64,000 bases of DNA. It comes from Hypomesus transpacificus. Its lineage: Eukaryota; Chordata; Actinopteri; Osmeriformes; Osmeridae. The position numbers and the translations under genes are program-made. Location of the stretch: NCBI RefSeq assembly GCF_021917145.1, contig NC_061062.1, positions 14,716,706-14,780,705 of the forward strand, given 5' to 3'. Positions 46,573 through 59,045 of this stretch are shown here, piece by piece (the first letter of the stretch is position 1; the number at the start of each line of letters is the position of its first letter). Below the pieces are notes generated by a model that saw only the letters and a program-made list of their open reading frames with translations, was not told where the DNA came from and made no database searches.

Positions 46573-47867
46573 CTGTGTGGTCCTGCGGTGCTGTCGGGCT
46601 GCTTGCTGCTCTCTCCTGTATTCTGGTCTGCAGTCGTTTGATTTCCTGGTCCAGGTCGCTCCACTCTGCTACGATGCGCACCGCTGCCTGCAGCTTAGGC
46701 TCCTTGGTCCTGGGGTTGTTACACTGCACACGGACAGGGGCCATCAACAACACACACACACACTCCCCGGACACAATATCCCTCTCTCATCTATTTTTCT
46801 CTCTACTAGACACAAATGACTAGCTACAAGCTAAAAACATTGTCAGCAAAGACTTCAAATCACGAATGTCCAAAACACAGACACACCCACACCCAGACAT
46901 ACACACACCCAAACAGAGATACACACACACACACAGATACACCCACACACACAAATACACACAGCGTACCAGGTCTATAGTCTTGGCCTTCTTCTTGGAC
47001 GAGTCGTCACACCAGGTCTCACACCACAGCCACTCCTGGGGCAGAGACTTGATAGGCACCTGGTGGATCATGTTGTTGGGCAGATCCTGAACACACAATG
47101 GGGGGGAGGGGGGGGGGGGGGGTTAGGTGCATGTGCGAAGCATACAGAACGAGCATAGCACATTCATACACACACACAGACCTGGTCGAGGTTGGACAGG
47201 CTGTTGGGGTCCTGGCTGAGCCCCTGATACTGCCCTCGGAGACGGTCTCCTGCTGCTATCTTACGGAACTTCTTCAAGTCCACCACATACAGAGCACTGT
47301 GGAGGGGGAGGGGGGGAGGAGAGGTCGAGGATGTCAGCCAATTATGTTTGGATGATGGAACCTGACAACCATGCAGGACAACACACACAGTCCTTACCAG
47401 TATTCTACTGGTCCTAATTAGCTCTTCACTAATGTTCCAATTGTCCTAACAAGTCCGTTGCTGCACTAATGCTCTAATTGCCGTAATCAGTCATGTTCGG
47501 TACTAATCTTCTAATTGTCCAAACCAGTCTTCTACTACTGTTCTAATCGTCCGGTTGTGCAGTAATGTGGTACCAGTCCGGTCCGTACCTGATGTGGTAC
47601 TTGCGTCCGGCCAGGTGGCTGGCCCAGTAGCCCGACTTCCAGAAGCGGTAGCCGTCCATCTCTCTCCTGCTCTCACAGAAGGGGGTGTAGCCGTAGGGCG
47701 CCCCCTCCAGGTCAAAGTCCCTCAGCTCCTTCAGGTCCGTGCGCACAATCTAGTGAGGGGAGGGGGGGTCAGTAGAGCCTTCAGACAAGCAAGCAGACAC
47801 GAGAGTCTGCTTGTCGGTACAGACAAGATACCAGCCACCTGAAAGAAGAGGTGTTTGTGTATGTCTC

Positions 47868-47932
<65 letters not shown>

Positions 47933-49003
47933 CCTGGTCGGCGTCCACAAACAAGAACTTGTCCACGGCGAGGGGGAAGAGCACATCCAGGAAGAGGATC
48001 TTGTAGCCCCAGATGATCCTCTGCTTCTCAGTCTGCTGGTGGAGCCAGCGCGGCCACTTGTACTGAACCAGCTCATACTGGAAGCCATACTGCTCAGCCA
48101 TGTGAGGGATGAACTCCTGCAGGGGACCAGGACACACACACACACACAGAGGTATAGAATGAGCACATACTGTATGTGGACTTCCCATCTTCCGGTAATG
48201 ACTATTATGAAAAGATAGAGTGGGGGTTGGGGAGAGTGTGTGTCAGTGTGTACCTTAAACGCAGGGGACAGGTAGTTCTTCAGGAACCAGAACTTGACAG
48301 GAGTTTTGGTGTTCTTTAACACAGACAGCATCATGATCCTGAGAAAGGGAAATTATGTCAGCCTCTGTGAACATGTCAGCAAATCTTCATGAACAAAACA
48401 CACACGCGTGCTTACCTCAGGAACCTTTCGTACAGGTGTCCCGACGCCAACGAGAAGATGTTGATGACATCATCCTTCTCCGGCTTGGACTCTTCTGTCT
48501 TCAACCCACCTGTGAACCCCCTGAGAGGTAGAGAGAGAGGCAGAGAGGCAGGAGGGAGAAAGGAAGAGAGGCAGGGAGAGAGGCAGGAGGGAGAAAGGAA
48601 GAGAAACAGGGAGAGGCAGGAGGGAGAAAGGAGGACAGGCAGGGAGAGAGGCAGGAGGGAGAAAGGAAGAGAGGCAGGGAGAGAGGCAGGAGGGAGAAAG
48701 GAAGAGAGGCAGGGAGAGAGGCAGGAGGGGGAAAGGAAGAGAGGCAGGGAGAGACGCAGGAGGGGGAAAGGAAGAGAGACCGGTAGAGGGAGAAAGAGAA
48801 GGACAAAAAACCACGAGGTTAGAGATAGGGATGATAGACTTTTATGTTACTGTCTGAGTGGGATGTCATTTCTCAGACAGGCACAATGTTCTTTGGATCT
48901 CTCTTCATACCCGGAGGCATAAACTGTGTCTTCTGGGGAGTGTTCCAGTCCCACTTCACTACATCTACTGTCCGTGTACTCATCCAGGCCCGCCAGCCAG
49001 CCA

Positions 49004-49043
<40 letters not shown>

Positions 49044-49653
49044 CTTCTACAACCCTCACTGTTGACACCTTCCCGTCTCGAGTTGAAACAAGGATTTCAA
49101 CACAAACAAAACCGGTTTGACACGAAAACAAAAAGCTGGCAGACAGAGACGGACGGGAAAAGAGGGAGCGGCGGGAGAAAAGATGAAGACACCAGAGAGA
49201 GAAAGAGATGGAGAGACCAGTACAGCCATCCACAAAGACTACATTTTGAGGAAGCTTTGGGAACGGAAAGCAGGTGCAGAGGATGGCCAGATGGATAAAC
49301 AGACGAGCAGATGGAGGGATGACTGGATGGAGGGGACGGTAGACAAACAAACATAAAGAATAGGAGAGAGAGCCAGAGAGCCAGAGTGGTGGGAGGCCGA
49401 GGGCCAGATGGAGGGCTGATGAGGAGTGGAGCTGCAGCCCTACCTGGTGAGGGACTCCCAGAAGCCTGAGTCGCTCTCCTGGGACCCGTCGCTCAGCAGC
49501 TCCTCGTTCAGCATCTCTGGCTTCTTCTGGACCTGGACACACACACACACACACACACAGACACAACATCTGTCTACCTGTCCATCAAACAGTTCATCAT
49601 GGACGGCTCTGAAAAGGATGTCTGAACTTCACCAGAGGACAAAGGCAACAGCT

Positions 49654-49720
<67 letters not shown>

Positions 49721-49939
49721 GTGTCTCCCCCCTCTCTGTCTTCCTCTCTCTTTCTCTCCCACACTGGTTGACTTCAAGGAGGATGTTGTCAGCTTTATCC
49801 TCCAGACGCCATCATCCCTTACGGAGCTATATCTCTCCAGCCGATCACAGCTTACCTTCACTTTGATGATCCTGCTCTTGAAGTTGTTTAGTACCACGAT
49901 GAGGTCGTCCGAGTCGGCCTGGGAGTCTGTGCCTTCGTG

Positions 49940-49977
<38 letters not shown>

Positions 49978-52900
49978 GGTTGTGTGTGAATGAGGCAGAA
50001 AGAGAGAGACAGAAAGTGTGACAAAGAAATAAAGGGGAGGGTAAAAATTTCAAAGCTCCATTGCTGATGAGATGGATGGATAGAGGGAGGGATGGATAAA
50101 TGGGATGGAGGAATGGAGGAAGGAGCCGATGGAGGGAAGGGACCTTCTCACCTGTAGATCTTGTAGATTTCATCGGAGCGCCCTTTCCTCAGCTTGAGGA
50201 CCCAGGCCCCAGGGTTGGCCTTCAGCTGGAAGTAACCCTGCAGAGAGAGAGAGAGAGTTCCCATTCACACCTGCTCAGGGTCCCCTCAACAGCCTCACTT
50301 TCAGGCCTGAGCAGGGGTCAAAGGTCATTGGTCAGGCGGTCAGAGGAAGGGGGGGGGATGTCACCGACCAGGTTAGCCATGACGATGGTGTCCATGATGA
50401 CGGGATTGGAGGCGGTCCCCAGGGTGAACTGCAGGCCGCGCGGGGGCTGGCCCGTGCTCACGTCGAAACAGTGCCCCTCCAGGAGCAGGTGCTCCAACTC
50501 GTACTCTGCTGCCACCATGTTCTCCACCTGCAACACACACACACACAGGGTTTAGACCCACGTTCTGACAAACCTGCACAAACACACACACACACACCAA
50601 CCAACCACAGCAGGTAGGGGTCACACACACACACACACCTCCTCCAGGTAGATGTTGTCCAGGTCGTAGCGTGTCCTGACGGCCTCCACCATCCAGCTCT
50701 CGGGGGTGTTGATGTTGAGGGTGAAGAGGGGGTCGTGGGGCATGTCCAGGAACCTGGCCATGGGCCCTGGAGACAGGCTGCCGTCCGCCTGGAACACCAC
50801 CTCAGGCTCCAGCACGTAGCGGTAGAAACTGGAGAAGAAGAAGCACTTCTCCATATCAGACAGGTCTCCAATTTGAAAGATGGAACATGTATATTAATTA
50901 TTCAAACAAATCTATAATGCTAATTTAGGGTGTTAAATAATGACAAGATAATGCAACTTTTGACATCATTTACTGTAATGTGCCTGAAGGCAACATTCAT
51001 ATTAATAATGGTTGTGTTGTGAATAACACAATATTCAACAATGTTAAAGGGATGGGTGGATGGACACGGGTTAAGTGGACGGCCAGATGTAGTGAGGGGG
51101 TGTGTTCACCTTTTGAGTGGCAGGTCTGAGAGCTTGGACTGACAGTTCATGAAGACACGCAGGTTGATGTTCACCAGCTGCGTCAACACCTGGGAGGCAG
51201 GAACAGAGAGAAGGGATGGTTAAGCAAGAAAAGAAGATCCTTTACTAAGGAAAAGCTTCCTGTTGCCAGGTGGTACTGAGAGAACGCTTCATTGACCTCG
51301 ATTGAATCTGACCCAACCAACCCCCCAAAAAGGTAGCGTTCAACTCACCAATAGGAGAGGAGCAAGTTTCTGGGCCTCCCGGGTAACTGGGTCAACCACG
51401 GCTACAATGTCAAAGTATACCTCCCCTTCCTTGGGCCGGATCTTCACAGCACTGCAGGGAAACAACCATTGATACATCACAAACAGGAAGTGATGAGTAT
51501 GATGAGGCTCCTGATTTGCTGCTAATGGTCCTCCTCAACCTCAGGTCTATGTGTTATCTATTCTAGGCCTCAGGGTTTCAGGTTTGAAAGGTAAAGCATC
51601 ATGGGTAGTTTGGTGTTGTACCTGTAGCGGTCGTCTGAGAAGGAATGATCCATCCTGGCTTCTCCTTTGGGCTGGGATGACAGCAGGGAATCCACCTTCA
51701 TCACCAAGTCACTGGCCCTAACACAGACACACACACACAAGCAAGCACATAGACACCTGTTTGTAAACTGAGGGAACTACACACACACACCTTCAGCCCT
51801 TTGGTAAATCTGGTGATCATGCCCAGAATTTGGTAAATGTAACTAAAACAGCTATAACACATTTAAAGAATATCTTACCAAAACATGACTTTCCTAAACA
51901 GGAAATGTGTTGTTTGGACTTGGAATATTTGAATATTAAATAATATAATATATTAATATTAATAATATTACATTCAAATAATTGACAGGTTAAAAATAAT
52001 ATATATATACATAAATATATATATATAAAATAAGAAGTTGATTGACCACCATTACCTGTCTTCCTCCACCCCAAACTGCTCGACTTTGTCCTTGATTCGC
52101 TCTCCAGATGTCTTAAGAATGATGCTCTCCAATAGGAGGAAGTCATCCTGGTTAAAGACCTCCTCGTCATCCAGTGGACCAATGATCTGCAAGCAAGGTG
52201 AGAGGTGGAGTTTAGGATTTACCAAAAGGCTGAAGGTGTGTGCGTGCGTGCGTGCGAGCGAGCGAATAGGCTCACCCTTCCGTTGCTGATGACCGCCCTC
52301 TGGCCCTTCTTAAGTTTGAGCACGTCTCGACAGTAGGCAGCGTGGGATAGCAGGAAGTCCAATTTAGGGCCCTCATACACACTTTGAAACAACGGCACAT
52401 CCATTCCCTAAACAGAGAGAGAGCGATGAAAGGGAGCCATGAAAGAGTCAAAGGGACGAGCCGGACTGGACCAGTAATAACGCCACACTAAGATCCAGTG
52501 GACGGTCGTCACGGCGACCATCTGGGAGTCGACCCGAGGGGCGTGTCGTGCTGCGCTTGCTCACCCCCACGGCGAAGTCCGTCACGTGGGCGCCGCTCTC
52601 CAGCGCTGCGGCCGTCTCCTCCTTGGTCAGCTTGGTGATGAAGTTCTTGGCGTTGTTGGCGGTCTGGGTCTGCATGGTGGCCCACATGGCCCGCGCCACG
52701 CGGCTGCCCTCGCTGGACGGGCTCTCCGACGGGTTGTTGATCATGCCCAGGCGGACACTGTTACTGGTTTTCTGACGGAGGGGAGGGTGTGGCGAAGCGG
52801 GGGGATGGTCATTTTCCATGTTAAATACAACAATGTGTGACTTAGATATCTCTCTGCTGAATCTAATTTGAGGCAAGAAGAGCAGACTAATCGAGCAATC

Positions 52901-55900
52901 TGTTTTGTATGTTCTTGTTTTCAATGGAAGGTCTTGACCAATGCGAGTGCTCGGGGAGTACCATGTGTCGGATGGCGTCGTATAGGAGCAGGCGTCCAGA
53001 CGGCTGGTCAAAGTCTCCCACCACCCAGAACGTGACTGGACGGATGTAGCCATCATCTAACCAACCAGAGAGCGAGGGGGAGGAGGTGGGGTCAGAAGAC
53101 TGGAAAACTCTCAACACCATCAAGAATTGTAAAAAAACTCTGAATCAAGAAATCAGGTGACAAGTGAGGAACGACGGGAGGGAGAGAAGAAGAGTCTCCT
53201 TCCTGTATTGCGTCAGCGAAGCCGACCAATCAACACCTCTGAACGTGACAGGGCTTTGTTCGGGTGGACACGTGGAACGTAAACTGCACCAGAGCGAACA
53301 AACCTTCACTAGGACTGTAAGTAGGGAATGCAGCTTGCTGGACATGATGGCCTTTTGATGAGAGCTCGTTTATGTAATGCTACGCGTATAAGCAGAATAC
53401 AGTAAGCTACTTCCACTCAGATGGACGGAGGAGAGAGAGGGAACCAATGAGACGCACAGAAAGAAAAAGAAAAAACAACACCAAGAAAAGAAAGCAGGAC
53501 AGGGGTAGAAATCAAAATAATCGTAATTATCATCACAATAATTGAATGAAAACTGTGTAGAACGAGAGGGAGAGGGAAGGAAGGAAGGAGGAATTACCAT
53601 GTCCAGTGGTATGCGCCATCCCTGACACACGGGAACAAAAGGGAGGAAGAGACCGAGAGAAGGAAGGAAAGAGAGGGAAGGATTCAGAGGGAAGGAGAAC
53701 GGTATTAAAACATAATCCCCCCCAACTAACATCCCCCAGAGTCTCACAGATCAGAAGCATTCTGCTGCCAAAAACCCCTCTGATCACGAGACGGTGCCAA
53801 GAATGCCTCTAATCCTGCCGTCTCTCTGTCTACCTTTCTTGGTCATGTAGTTCATGCTGTTAGCCACGGCCGTGCTCTTCTCTTTGGTGTCCAGGAACAG
53901 GAAACGGGCGTAGGCATCCACAAAGTGGTTATCTATGGAGAGAGAGAGAGAGATACACACCAGGGCGTGTGACTGCGTGTGTTGGCGTTGTCTGTAAAGC
54001 TAGTAGACATGTTCCAAAGATGACACGGGAGCAAAATGTGTGTGTGTTGTGTGTGTGAAAGAGACTGTGTGTGTGTGTGTGAGCTCACTGGTGTCAGACA
54101 GGTCCAGGTATGTCCTGCTGGTGGAGAGGACTCTGGAGTTGATGCGGGGGACCACGTTGGCCTGGTTCATGATGAAGTCTACCACGTCATGGTCACTGGC
54201 CAGCTCACCCTGGGAACAGGCATGGACACAGGGGATCTGTTTGTACCTACGCGCAAAGAACTCCCTAGAAGAAAGGGGTGTGTATGTATGTGTGTGCGTG
54301 TGTACAAGCTACCAGGTTGACAGCTCTCTGGTAAAAGGTGTGTGTGTGTGTGTGTGTAGAACTCACCAGGTAGACAGCTCTCTGGTAGAACGAGGTGGTC
54401 TCCAAGATCTTGTGCATGGTAACCGTCTCCAGCTCATCAGGGTCCAGCTGTTCCCGTTGGTAGGGCATCCCGTTGTACATCACCACGGGCAACGGCCCCA
54501 CCCCCGTCTGCTGGTAGTAACCACGTGCCTCCTGGGAAGAAAAAAAAACATCACCGCCATGCTAGCTCTTCCTCCGTGCTAGCCCTTCCTCCATGCTAGC
54601 TCTTCCTCCATGCTAGCTCTTCCTCCGTGCTAGCTCTTCCTCCGTGCTAGCCCTTCCTCCATACTAGCCCTTCCTCCGTGCTAGCCCTTTCTCCGTGCTA
54701 GCTCTTCCTCCATGCTAGCCCTTCCTCCATACTAGCTCTTCCTCCGTGCTAGCCCTTCCTCCATGCTAGCTCTTCCTCCATGCTAGCTCTTCCTCCATGC
54801 TAGCTCTTCCTCCATGCTAGCTCTTCCTCCATGCTAGCTCTTCCTCCATGCTAGCCCTTCCTCCATGCTAGCTCTTCCTCCATACTAGCTCTTTCTCCGT
54901 GCTAGCCCTTCCTCCACAGCCACAACACAGACACCTCGGTGCGAGTCGGATCACGTGAGTCCGACGTGGCGGTTGTGTGGTGCCGTGCCTCACCTTCCTG
55001 TTGGTGTCGTAGCTGGAGTCGGCTCCCAGGATGCTGCTGACCTCCACGTAGGGGAACCTCTTCTCCAGCACCTTCACCACGTCCCCCACCGCCAGGCGGC
55101 CCCCGCTGGGCACGCGGTTAAACATCTACAGCAGGAACACGGCTTCAAGTTAGAACATGACACATACATATCACTACATCTATAGCAGGAACACAGCTTC
55201 AAGTTAGAACATGACACATACATATCTCTACATCTACAGCTGGAACACAGCTTCAAGTTAGAACATGACACACAAATATCACTACAGTAGACATTAATAC
55301 AACACAGGGACAACCAACTCATTTCACTACTACATTCATATCACTATAGAAAATATAATGTCAAGTGTAGTGTGTCTATGGAGTTAGTGTGTCAGTCACG
55401 AGTCAGTAGCAAATAGGTGGTTGGTTCTGATTGGTGGACTTACAGATATGATGGCGTCAAAGGCGCTCTGGTTGTCCACCTCGTCAGTGATGTAGTTGAA
55501 GGCCCGGAGCACGGCCACGCCCGGGTCCTGCATGCCGTCGATGTCGTCCCCGTCAGACACCACAAACACCAGGCCTATCCTGCAACACACACACACGCAG
55601 TGAGGTTACACACATATACATACACACAAAAAGGTCCTCCATATAGGCGTACAAGCACACACACACACCTGAGAGGGATGTTGTTGCTGTAGAACATCTC
55701 GGCAACACTCAGGAGTTCAGCAGAGTTCTCGTGGGTTGGGTCTAAGATGATAACCTAAAACACACCCACACACACATTAAGGAGTGTCCTTTGCCATTTG
55801 GGTGTGTCCGAGCAGGGCCACCAGGAGAGAGGGGCAGAGGCTCACCAGGTTGTGGAAGTTCTTGCGGATCTGCCTGATGACTCCAGGGAAGGTGGGTCTG

Positions 55901-57143
55901 AGAAGCTCTTGGACGTTGTACGGCCATGAGCTGTATCTGCCGTCTATCTCCAGATTATTAATCCACTGAGGATTAGAGAGAGAGAGAGAGAGAGATGGGG
56001 ACAGAGAGAGAGAGAGAGATGGGGACAGAGAGAGAGAAAGAGTGAGGGCGATGGAGACAGCACAACCAAGTCATTTGCTGAGGGCATGGATGTGTCCGCC
56101 ATAGAGTCAGCAGAGAGTGTGTGTCTGTGTTGTACACTGATGGCAGCATAACCGTCTGAGCGCGTGTGTGCGTGTGTGTGTGTGCGTGTGTGTGTGTGCG
56201 TGTGTGTCTTACGTTGATGGCAGGGCTGCGGATGTCCACGGCGTAGTCAGAGTCGGAGGGCTGGACGTTGAGCCGGAGGATGTCGTGGATGTAGGGCGTG
56301 TCTATGTGCAGCGAGCGGAGCCCCTCCATCACCCGGGCCTCGCTACGCAGCACCTCAAACACACTGGGGGGACCAGACGACACACAACACCACATCCTGA
56401 GTGACTGCGTGTCTGTTGGTGTGTGTACCTGAGGACGGGTTCTCTCTACGGGTCAATGAGTGCGAATTGCGAATGTGAGTATTGATCGCCGAGTTATTTA
56501 TGTGCGAGGCCGGCTGTTATGTGTGTGTGTGTTTGTGTTCAAGCATACCTGAAGATGTCCTGTGTGTCCAGGTCGATGTGGAGGCCGTTGATGAAGAAGG
56601 CCGATTCTCCAGGCTGCAGTCCCAAAGTCCCTTTAAAGAACTGAGAGACAGAGTGCCCATGGGGAGCAGGGCCAGCATCAGCACACAGAGCACACACCCC
56701 AATCTGCAGTTTCACTAAAGGATTGTGGACAAAGTCAAACAACGCCACAATGGGGTAATGTTTAACAACAAGCCCCGCTCTGCTAGTCTGTCTAAACAAA
56801 TCATCACACTCCCAGTAAGCAAATCTCATTATAACGCGCGTTTGTGTGTGTGTGTTTTCAAAGTCATTTGGCACAGTCAAATCTCATTACAGAAAGACAA
56901 AGTCATCAGATTAATCATACTTCAGACCCTGCAATTACACACAGACATGATTAACACAAATATTGTGCCTCCTACTAAAAGTGGGCCTGTCGGTGTGTGT
57001 GTGTTTTGCGTCTCAATCAATAATCAGCTCCCAGTGCTGAAACAACTAAAACGCGGCCTGATTCGACAACTCTGTAATTAGAACATTTTCGCTGCTCGTT
57101 CCCGCCTGTACACCAAGATAACGCATGCTCTGACGGCTCCGAT

Positions 57144-57178
<35 letters not shown>

Positions 57179-59006
57179 GGGGGAGAGGTGGAGGGAAGGA
57201 GGGAAAGAGCGTCAACAAAAGAGTGATTGCTCATTCCATTAGCAGAGCGGGGCCAGAAAGAAAATATTGAAACAAGATTTCTTTTCATTCCAGATGTTGT
57301 TTACAATTCATCACAAAAGGATGAGGGGGGGAAAGAAAATTTCAAAAAGGAAAAAAGAAAGAAATGGAGTGGGGGGGGGGGGGAAAGAGAGAGAAAATGA
57401 TTCTGGTGTATCGTTATTTCTCAGAGGCAGCAGCAGAGAGACAAGCGACGCGGTCGTAGGACGTAATTACACAATCTATTCTCCGTTCTGTGTGTGCGGT
57501 TATATTGGATTTGGGCTGAGCGTCACACTGTGGGGACTGCTGTTAGCCGGGCCTTTCCTCTCACGCTCCAGTCTCAACACGCTCCTAAAGCTGCTCCAAA
57601 ACAACTACCATCTCTGATAACACCCCCAAACAGACGAACGAGAGAAATGAAGAGAGGGAAATGAAAAGAGGGAGATAACAGGAAAAAACAAGGGGACTTG
57701 GTCTCGAGAGAAAGACATGTTTTGCAGATATGTTCCCCCCCCCCCCCCTCCGTGTGACAGCAGGCTGGGTGGGTGAGAAGGCTGGACTCCTACCTTCTGG
57801 TTTTCCCCCATCTCTCTGCGAATCTCAGAGTTAACCGCTGTGTGGGTGATGGACCTGAGGGGAACGGGACAGACCTCACCATTAGTTTGTGTGTGTGTGT
57901 GTGTATGTACATATATGTGTGTGTGTGTATGGACATATGTGTGTGTGTACATATGTGTGTGTGCGTGTATCCTCGGTACCTGGCTTTAGTGGGAAAATTC
58001 TGACTCAGGTCTCTCATGACATGAAGAGCTTCTGAGGGGGGAGCTGCCAGGATACGAGCTGCTGTCTGGAAACTGAGATCTGACATGGAGGGAGGAGAGG
58101 GGAGGGGGGAGGGGGGAGGGGAGGAAGAAGAGGGGCGATGGAGAGATAGAGGGGGGGGAGAAACATTTAGTGTGAGAGAGAGAGCGATGGTGGGAGAAAG
58201 CGAGAGGGAACAAGAGGGAGGGAGGGGGGAGACATGAATAAATCTTTGTTTGCTGTTGGCGCGCTGCGTCGTCAGTGTGGGGGGGCTGCAGCGACACTTC
58301 TCGGCCCCTAGGGGTCTCCCTCCGTGTCAACACACACGGCTAATGAGACCCAGAGGAGTTCCAGTCAGACAGACAGACTCCCACTGGCCAGTCTGCCACT
58401 GCTCTTCCTCACGCTGCGTCTCTCGCCCTCCAGCTGGAACCCAGCCCTGCACTCTCCACTCACAGAATCTCCAAGAGACAGCGCTAATATGCTCCCATTT
58501 GAGCTTAAATGATGGGAGGATGCCGAAAAACACGCTGTGTCGGCGTTTACGGAAAGCTGGGGGAGGGGCCCACCTTGCATCTGCCAGACCTTGAGCGGAG
58601 CCATCTCATTGGTGCTCTCCACCAGGTGCTTTCTCAGCTCTTTCAGCTGTTCCTTCAGCTCTGGGTACAGGGTTCTGGAAGAAGAGAGGGGGGGGGGGGG
58701 GGGGGGGGGGGGGGGTGTAAGGAAGGAGGGAGGGGAAAAACAGAAGACCAAAGACAAAATAAGGCGTCGTCGGTCTCCGTGTTTGTTTGGATCGTTGTTT
58801 CAGAGCGTATCTACGGAGGGGAGGGTGCCAGGTGGCTCACTTGAGTTTTCCAAACAGGAACCCCTGGACCTCGTCCACGGGGTCGTTCTCTCCAAACACT
58901 GTAGCATTCACCTCGGCTCCTGGAAACACAGCAGCCAGTCACACATCACCAGGATCATTAGTTTAGACTTACATAAAAGGGTGGCTATCAATGTACAGTA
59001 TATGTC

Positions 59007-59045
<39 letters not shown>

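Larger units (their letters stand above)
46064..53056 (-). other. uggt1: uggt1 exons 22-41 (coordinates)
   Basis: In transcript order: 52962-53056, 52565-52771, 52276-52407, 52056-52186, 51622-51717, 51349-51451, 51110-51189, 50639-50828, 50369-50527, 50152-50237, 49856-49940, 49444-49532, 48416-48520, 48254-48338, 47934-48116, 47589-47749, 47182-47296, 46970-47086, 46573-46723, 46064-46083. Exons 34-39 encode the glucosyltransferase catalytic domain, with [36 protein letters not shown] and VDADQ. All sites are GT-AG and the phases agree throughout. Confidence 0.9.

Noticed and set aside
46362..46819. Open frames of repeating His-Thr or Cys-Val
   Set aside because: These are translations of the GT/CA microsatellite, not proteins, although part of one is the read-through of uggt1 exon 40.
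48470..48814. Ser/Pro/Leu-rich minus-strand open frame
   Set aside because: It is the translation of the purine-rich minisatellite in uggt1 intron 33.
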